Shown here: positions 58,609-64,000 of the stretch, in pieces
How positions within the stretch are numbered: the stretch's first letter is position 1
Layout of the letters: each line of letters opens with the position of its first letter
NCBI GenBank assembly: GCA_028455995.1
Contig: JABELC010000003.1
Span: 2,666,001-2,730,000 of the forward strand
Length of the DNA stretch: 64,000 nucleotides
Direction of reading: 5' to 3'
From: Scleromitrula shiraiana
Lineage: Eukaryota; Ascomycota; Leotiomycetes; Helotiales; Sclerotiniaceae
Notes under the pieces: generated by a model
What the model was told of the DNA's origin: nothing
The model's input: the letters and a program-made list of their open reading frames with translations, nothing else
Databases searched by the model: none
Made by a program: the position numbers and the translations under genes

Positions 58609-60183
58609 ATGGGTTCTCTTGAAAAACTCTCTGAATTGAAGTCTATTTTGGCCCCTACCAGTGGTATATTAACTGATCCTAACGCTGCGGAGTTTGTGGA
58701 GCATCACAAACGATGGACAGATATTGATAAGAAAACTCCAGGGGCTATTGTACTCCCCACGTCAGAAGATGAGTGTCAAAAGATTGTAAGTCCGGGCTTG
58801 AAGCGGATGTGGCTATCTTAGCTTGCTTGCTAACAAATGAGCGGTTTAGGTTCAATGGGCTTACAAGCAATCTGTCCCTTTCGTAACCAAGAGTGGAGGT
58901 CATAGCGAATGGTCTACTATTGGCAGCAATGGTATCATCATTGACTTGAGCCTATATCGCGGGGTAGAGGTTGATACTGAAGCTGCAACCGCCACTGTCA
59001 AAGGCAGTATTCTTGCCAAAGAGGTGGCCGTTGCTCTTGCAGATGCGGGGTTTTTTACCGGTACGTGTCTTGTGCTTTGTCCATCTCACGCACGTGGGGA
59101 ACGAATGTTGACTGGGTGCTATTAGCGTTGGGAAACGGCAACACCGTAGGAGCTATCCCGTACTTTCTTGGCGGAGGTGCCTCGATTACATCTTCTGTTA
59201 CTGGTTTCGGATCTGATCAAATTGTCTCGGCACGTATGATAACTGCCAAGGGTGAACTCATAGACGTGACCGAAGCCACGAATCCAGATCTTCTATACGC
59301 TATACGCGGTGCTGGACAATTCTTTGGCCTCATCACCCAACTAGTGATCAAGGCTCATCCTCTCAAAGCTCTGGGAAACAATGAAGGTGTGATCTGGGCC
59401 GGAAGTTTCGTCTTCCCTCTCGATCGTACCAATGAAGTGGCTTCTGTCATGAAAGACTTGATGAAAGATGATCGTTATCCAACAGCCGGTCTCATGATGA
59501 TTATGGCCCCACCACCCGCACGAAAACCATGTCTTGTCGTTGCGGCTCGATTGACGGGTGATCCCAATGATGCAGCAGTGGCTTATAAGCCTCTATACGA
59601 TCTCAAGCCGATCGTTGCTAATGGTGCTGCGGTACCAATTCAGAACGCAAGCGATGGACGAGAGGCACTGGGTGCTAAAGGGGGATTCAAACGCTTTGGT
59701 GTTGTCGGTCTTCATGACTTTAACCAAGAGGGTTTTCTTAAAACTGTTGAGTTGTGGAAACAATTGGTTGAAGAGTGTCCAGATGCAATTAATACTGCAT
59801 TTAACTTTCAATGGGACGCAAGACCCGTCAAAAAGCCTGATTTCGAGTCGGCCATGTGTCTTCATGATATCAGATATTGGCAGTAAGTGAAGGCCTAGCA
59901 GGAAAATTCGCTCTAGATGGTATTTATACTGACTCACTAAATCAGGAACAACTTGATCTGGCATACCGATGCAAAGAATCGCTCCAAGGTCGATGAATAC
60001 AACGATAAATGTATCACCATCATGCGTGGCAACGATGAAGCTAATTTTGTCGATTTCCAAAATGGCACAAGAGTTGGACCTATCGAGCGACGCTACAGGG
60101 GCAGAGATCGACTTGATCGTTTAAAGGAATTAAAGAAAACCTATGACCCGGAAGGCGTCTTCACAACTCAGTTACTTGCATAG
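58609..60183 (+). CDS. FAD-linked oxidase, BBE/6-hydroxynicotine-oxidase type, apparently monocovalent, 460 aa (four exons)
   Basis: Exons are 58609-58785, 58850-59060, 59126-59882 and 59946-60183; 460 residues. There is no signal peptide (MGSLEKLSELKSIL...), so unlike the paralogue at 45577 it should be intracellular. The PCMH FAD domain has FVTKSGGHSEWS with His77, the single covalent FAD link, but the region matching the second link reads GNTVGAI, where Gly stands in place of Cys. Other marks: GGGASITSSVTGFGSDQIVSARMITAKG, NPDLLYAIRGAGQFFGLITQL, and the C-terminal BBE motif LKKTYDPEGVF. Enzymes of this type perform two-electron oxidations such as ring closure or dehydrogenation. It lies at the right end of the cluster; whether it belongs to the pathway is inference from proximity and family. 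Confidence 0.87.
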
Positions 60184-60998
60184 GTTACACATATTACTCT
60201 TGCATGCAAGAAAGTTCATCGTGGCCTTTTCTACGGGGAAAACCGAGCGATCATTATTCAAGTAATGATTCAAGGAGGACCCATATTGCTGACACAATCG
60301 CTGCTATTCTTGCCAGGGAATTCGGTGATTCAATTGGTGAAAAAATGTATGTTAGAAGAAAGTCGCAAGATTCGCTAGGTCCCGTTCGTCAACAACTTAT
60401 AGCGATTGATGCAAGATAACGAAGGGGCGAACTTTAAGCTTGTGCAAACATTCCTAGCCCAGGTGGTTGGAATTTGAGTTGATATTTATTTTTTCCAATG
60501 AAAGAAGCTATTCCCTTGGCTTTACCACTTCAAAATTTGACTTCATGTAGATGAACACCCCGCTCCGCATAGATTTGCATAGAGAATAACTAGCTGGAAA
60601 CACTCCTAAATTCAGTGCTCCCGTACATACAATACAGCACAATTTATAAAAAGTTCAATGGTCCAAAACATATCATTCCAACCCCAAACCATCCATCCAT
60701 CCATCCATCCATCCATCCATCCATCCATCCATCCATCCATCCATCCATCCATCCATCCATCTCATCTCAATCATAAATCCAAACACCCGTCATATAAAAA
60801 ACCCTTACAAACAAACGTTCTCGGCCCACCAACGCACAGACACTACACAGACTACAAAAACACACACCCCACTCTAAGCGAGAAAAAAATTTCTTTCAGC
60901 CCCTCCTTCGTCTAGCGTTGCGTACCCCGATATATACCTCAATAACAATCACTTCTCCATCAAACAACAACGATTAATCAATACATTAATCGATACAC
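60184..60998. other. Intergenic with long (ATCC)n array
   Basis: No gene was recognised. It contains a (CCAT)18 tract at 60689-60760 and C/A-rich DNA up to the tRNA gene. Confidence 0.6.
60689..60760. repeat. (CCAT)18 microsatellite
   Basis: An uninterrupted 72-base tetranucleotide array about 240 bp upstream of the tRNA-Ala gene. On one strand it reads as a Pro/Ser/Ile/His repeat, which is not a gene. Confidence 0.95.
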
Positions 60999-61070
60999 GG
61001 GCTTGTGGTTTAGGGGTATAATACTCCCTTAGCATGGGAGTGGTCCAGGGTTCGATTCCCTGCAAGTCCA
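60999..61070 (+). tRNA. tRNA-Ala (anticodon AGC)
   Basis: A 72-nt cloverleaf without intron. Acceptor stem GGGCTTG (60999-61005) pairs with CAAGTCC (61063-61069) with one G-T wobble; discriminator base A. Anticodon stem CTCCC (61024-61028) pairs with GGGAG (61036-61040) around loop TTAGCAT with anticodon AGC at 61031-61033. T arm CAGGG/CCCTG with loop TTCGATT. CCA is not encoded beyond the CCA formed by the stem end. A T-run directly follows, as expected for Pol III termination. Confidence 0.95.
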
Positions 61071-61088
61071 TTTTTTGCATTTTTTTTT
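61071..61088 (+). terminator. Pol III terminator of the tRNA gene
   Basis: Six T (61071-61076) then nine T (61080-61088) immediately after the mature 3' end. Confidence 0.85.
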
Positions 61089-61319
61089 GCATATTTTGGG
61101 TGAGAGGAGGACCTTTGCAGCTGATCTAGCTGATCCACTACATCTTGCAAGTTAATGTCTTTTTGGTGGTTTTCTTCTTGGTTTGATTGGTGAATGGTGG
61201 AAGGGAGATAGAGGTGGTAGATTCGTCTGATCTATATCTATATCTATATACATTATATCTAATCTCAAGTAAGACAGAAGTGAATCAATGCATTGTGTTT
61301 AGATGAGATATCAAATCCA

Positions 61320-61482
61320 TTTGTTGCACATCTCATATTTTCGGCAGCTCACTTCAATACTTGCTCTTAGACTTCGAGAGAAGAAGCTTTTGGGTCGTAC
61401 ATGCTTCTATGATATTGGCAGAAGACTTCAGTCCACTCTCTGTTTCGATTTCCCTACGTGTTGTATTCAGATGTGCAACAAA
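61320..61482. mobile_element. Fold-back repeat, copy A
   Basis: The left end TTTGTTGCACATCTCA (61320-61335) and right end TCAGATGTGCAACAAA (61467-61482) are inverted repeats matching at 15 of 16 positions. The core contains CAATACTTGC, AGACTTCGAGAGAAGAAGCTTTT and GGCAGAAGACTTCAGTC. Copy B repeats the same order. No coding capacity; size 163 bp fits a miniature inverted-repeat element. Confidence 0.6.
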
Positions 61483-61575
61483 CAGATTCATAGATTCACT
61501 ATCTACCCCATCTGATTTATCAATCAGTGACTGATCATTCACTCATTTATAAATTGCAACGAGATACCAAATCTT

Positions 61576-61720
61576 TTTATTGCACATCTCAAATTTCACA
61601 GTATTTCAATTCAATACCTGCCCCCAGACTTCAACAAAAGAAGTTTTCAATTCGTATATCATTGATATTAGCAGAAGCCTTCAAGTCGACTGACTCACTG
61701 CGTTTCAGATATGCAACAAA
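61576..61720. mobile_element. Fold-back repeat, copy B (diverged)
   Basis: The left end TTTATTGCACATCTCA (61576-61591) and right end TCAGATATGCAACAAA (61705-61720). The similarity to copy A extends beyond the left end (GAGATACCAAATC against GAGATATCAAATC) and through the core, at roughly 70 percent by eye, with many differences of C/T or G/A type. It lies in the same orientation as copy A, 256 bp away start to start. Confidence 0.6.
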
Positions 61721-61822
61721 CCGCGCTCACACAAATTCACCATCCATCAAGTGCTCCGTCCATGAAACAATTCACTCCCCCGCAAACTGAGATGAGATGA
61801 GACGAGATACTGATACTGATTC

Positions 61823-62118
61823 CTGTTGCATGTCTGATGTTTTCCGGCAGCCGGAAATGTACAAAGTTGGTGGTGAATGACTTCACCCGACGGCTGCGTT
61901 GCTGTACGGTTTGGGTTTGGATCTCTGGATACCTACATAGGTATATCATATATGACGAATAAATCTTCTATCTTATCATCTCATGTAATATATAACTTCC
62001 TTGATTAAGCGATTGATTGTTCTTATTAATGAGTGAGTGAGTGAGTGAGTGAATGGATTATGATAAGATGAGATGAGATGAGATGAGATGGAGTTGGTTT
62101 TGTTGCATATCTATAATG
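61823..62118. repeat. Two further end-like fragments of the fold-back repeat
   Basis: CTGTTGCATGTCTGATG followed by TTTTCCGGCAG (61823-61850) resembles the left end of copy A plus its ATTTTCGGCAG. TTTTGTTGCATATCTATAATG (62097-62118) resembles the end alone. They suggest decayed additional copies. Confidence 0.4.
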
Positions 62119-62357
62119 ATGCTAAACCAGTCTCGATCTTACAAAAGGGTGCTATTCTGGTCTTGACATTAACATTAATATTGTTAAACTAACCTAGTCT
62201 CGAGACCTATACACTGTAGATTTGTATGTTAGTTTATTTGGTCGAAAGTAGTGGAATGATAGTATTGAGGATATTTGCCGTTGATTAGATGGATGGATGG
62301 ATAGGTAGGTAGGAAAGAGGTTGTTTTGTTGGTGAGTGGTAGTGTTTGTGTATACTA

Positions 62358-62407
62358 GGGATGGGATGGGATGGGATAGGATAGGATAGGATAGGATAGG
62401 ATAGGAC
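62358..62407. repeat. (GGGAT)n / (GGATA)n microsatellite
   Basis: Pentamer array that changes unit from ATGGG to ATAGG halfway. Confidence 0.9.
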
Positions 62408-63088
62408 AAGGTGGAAAGGCAGAGGATTTGATGTATATAGATTAATATTATGGATGCATACATTCAAGCTGTGTGTGCTATATACTATATAGTATATATT
62501 ATGTATATGTATGCGCTTTACTGACTTTAGAATCTCTGTGAACGGGGTCGAGATAAAAGATGAGATTGGATAATAAATCAGCGAAAGGAAAAGTAGGGGA
62601 AGGATGGATAGATAGATAGATAGATAGATATCTCTTATAAACCGGATTAACTCACTATTGTGGACTAGACTAAAGTACTGGCAAGACAATTGAACTAAAT
62701 TGAATCGAACTGAACTATACTTATTGGTATCATTTCTAACTAAACCACCCCATTCCATCCCGTTCCGTCCAATCCCGTCCAATCCTGTTCAATCCTATTC
62801 CTTGAAGATATGATATAGATATAGATATAGATATATATAGTAAGGAGACTAAAGTAAAGGAAACACAAGATCGATAAATAGACAAATAAATAAAGAACAC
62901 CAGCTAGCCGTTAGTCCAAACACCATATAATGCATATTTTCACCATCCCAATACCATCCCAATAACATCCCAATAACATCCCAATAACAATAGCAATAGT
63001 AATACCAAAACTTTCCCCATTATATATAAAACTTTCCTCCTCTCTCCACTCTCCACTTCGACCCCACCAACTATCTACCCCTCACCCA

Positions 63089-64000
63089 TTAATCATCCCC
63101 ATCAATTCCTTGACCCTGCACATGATAAGTTTCCCAACTCAAGAAATCCCCCAAATCATGTCCCAAATTATACCCCATCGGAATATACTCATCCTTGATC
63201 TTAACCAGATTAATTGGACTCGGAGGTGGACTATCATCGTCGTCTTCCTCCTCGTGATCGGTACTGATTTTGATATCGACATTCGAATTTTGATTTTGAT
63301 GGGCTCCTTGGCCTGGAGGAGGGGGTGCTCGTGTTGGGATTGGGATTTGATGCTCATATTGATGTTGTTGTTGTTGAGTGGTATTGATGGTGATGTTGGG
63401 ACTAGGGAACGGTGTTTGGATACCCAGACCAAGATTGAGGTTTGTAGGTGTAAGTTTACTCTCTTTGTTTGTATTCCTACTGTTCCTTACATCCACACCA
63501 AAACCCAATCCCAAGCCCACATCCGTACCTGATTTTCCCCTCTTCCTCCTCGAATGCGGCGCTTCCTTAACTAATCTTCCAATCCCCTGATATCCAAATC
63601 CATTCCACCAATCCAATATCCCATCCACCTCCGCTTCATCCGCTTCCCAAATACTATCTTCATCTACGCCTAACCCCCCATAGTCCATCGTACCCGATAT
63701 AGCCATTTGGAATGCTGTCCAATCGAGAGCTTCCTCGGGACTCGTCAATGAATCTCTTCGGTTCTTCCTACTGCCATATACATCAAGTTCGAGACGAATC
63801 ATACCATGGCGAAAAAGCGGAGATGTGAGTGTAAAGGGGGTAGAAGGTAGTCGAATATAATCCGCATCTGCCTCCGCCGTCGAAATCTGCGAGTCTTGCG
63901 AGTATTCGGAATCTTGAGAGAGGGAGCGTTTGGGTGTACGCGGGGGACTGGAAGTGATATCGAAAGGGGAGACTTCGGGAATGGTAGGTAGGAGGTTTGT
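63089..64000 (-). CDS. Hypothetical protein, C-terminal 303 residues (runs off the window)
   Basis: The frame is open from the right edge (64000) to the TAA at 63089, so the 5' end and start are missing; the ATG at 63802 is internal. I do not recognise the family. The edge-proximal part has SPPRTPKRS and SQDSEYSQDSQISTAEADADYIRLPSTPFTLTSPLF, with several SP/TP and SQ sites that could be phosphorylated. A probably folded middle follows: EEALDWTAFQMAISGTMDY, then EADEAEVDGILDWWNGFGYQGIGRLVKEA. The rest is low complexity: a basic RRKRGKSG patch, repeated LGLG, a Gln/His run, Pro-rich and an acidic EEEDDDD run, ending in a motif with WETYHVQGQGIDGDD. The LDWWNGFG..GIGRL segment looks like the best tag for a homology search. 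A nuclear regulatory protein is possible but unproven. Confidence 0.7.
   Translation of the reverse strand, partial: TNLLPTIPEVSPFDITSSPPRTPKRSLSQDSEYSQDSQISTAEADADYIRLPSTPFTLTSPLFRHGMIRLELDVYGSRKNRRDSLTSPEEALDWTAFQMAISGTMDYGGLGVDEDSIWEADEAEVDGILDWWNGFGYQGIGRLVKEAPHSRRKRGKSGTDVGLGLGFGVDVRNSRNTNKESKLTPTNLNLGLGIQTPFPSPNITINTTQQQQHQYEHQIPIPTRAPPPPGQGAHQNQNSNVDIKISTDHEEEDDDDSPPPSPINLVKIKDEYIPMGYNLGHDLGDFLSWETYHVQGQGIDGDD

Larger units (their letters stand above)
61089..63088. other. Gene-free, repeat-rich region
   Basis: No gene was recognised in 2 kb apart from the fold-back repeats above. Microsatellites: (GAGT)n near 62032-62050, (GAGAT)n near 62069-62092, (GGGAT)/(GGATA)n at about 62358-62407, (GATA)n at 62604-62630, (ATAGAT)n near 62812-62836 and four CATCCCAATAN-type 11-bp units at about 62943-62988. 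Confidence 0.65.

Noticed and set aside
60658..60915. Plus-strand frame with Ile-His-Pro-Ser repeats
   Set aside because: It is the translation of the (CCAT)n microsatellite.
61303..61790. Open frames after the tRNA gene
   Set aside because: They lie inside the fold-back repeats and are not conserved between the two copies.

Overview
The window is nuclear DNA of a filamentous ascomycete (Pezizomycotina). Most genes are broken by short GT..AG introns of about 45-140 nt, and many have CTAAC-type branch sites. Intergenic DNA is AT-rich and full of microsatellites. The protein set is typical of moulds: PAN/Apple secreted proteins, SAT4/PTH11-type receptors, a non-reducing polyketide synthase and berberine-bridge-type oxidases. 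The gene content would fit Leotiomycetes, but that is an impression and was not tested. Exon structures below were built by hand from splice signals and frame continuity; every joined model closes in frame.

1-34 kb is mostly conserved housekeeping and surface-protein territory. It holds a low-complexity hypothetical protein (997-1710), a small secreted Cys-rich protein (2446-3135, -) and a secreted four-repeat PAN-like protein (4265-6172). A ketosamine-3-kinase homologue follows, broken by one in-frame TGA (7094-8345). Next come two SprT-like zinc metalloprotease-fold genes (9608-10870 and 16289-17728) on either side of an F-box protein (11442-13709). After these are the checkpoint kinase Chk1 (19047-20742, -), a UBE2C-type E2 (21823-22668), ribosomal protein eL31 (23908-24455, -), a Rax1-like RGS membrane protein (25103-26379), COP9 signalosome subunit 7 (27747-28745, -) and a 1142-aa disordered protein with two C-terminal membrane helices (30597-34084).

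35-60 kb is a candidate secondary-metabolite gene cluster that I could not match to a named pathway. It starts with a 2069-aa non-reducing PKS with SAT-KS-AT-PT-ACP-TE order (35164-41778, -) and a small four-helix membrane protein (42312-42743, -). It continues with a class A FAD monooxygenase, a secreted bicovalent-type berberine-bridge oxidase, an O-methyltransferase, a secreted GMC oxidoreductase, an SDR, a SAT4-type seven-helix receptor-like protein and a second FAD-linked oxidase of apparently monocovalent type. The inferred logic is that the PKS makes an aromatic polyketide. The monooxygenase hydroxylates it, the methyltransferase caps phenols, and the SDR plus three flavin oxidases adjust oxidation state or couple rings. 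Two of those oxidases carry signal peptides, so late steps may be extracytoplasmic. No transcription factor, transporter or P450 is visible inside the cluster. A near-perfect 23-bp palindrome sits about 160 bp upstream of the SDR gene.

60-64 kb contains a tRNA-Ala(AGC), an array of diverged fold-back repeats, many microsatellites, and the 3' part of a minus-strand hypothetical gene that runs off the right edge.
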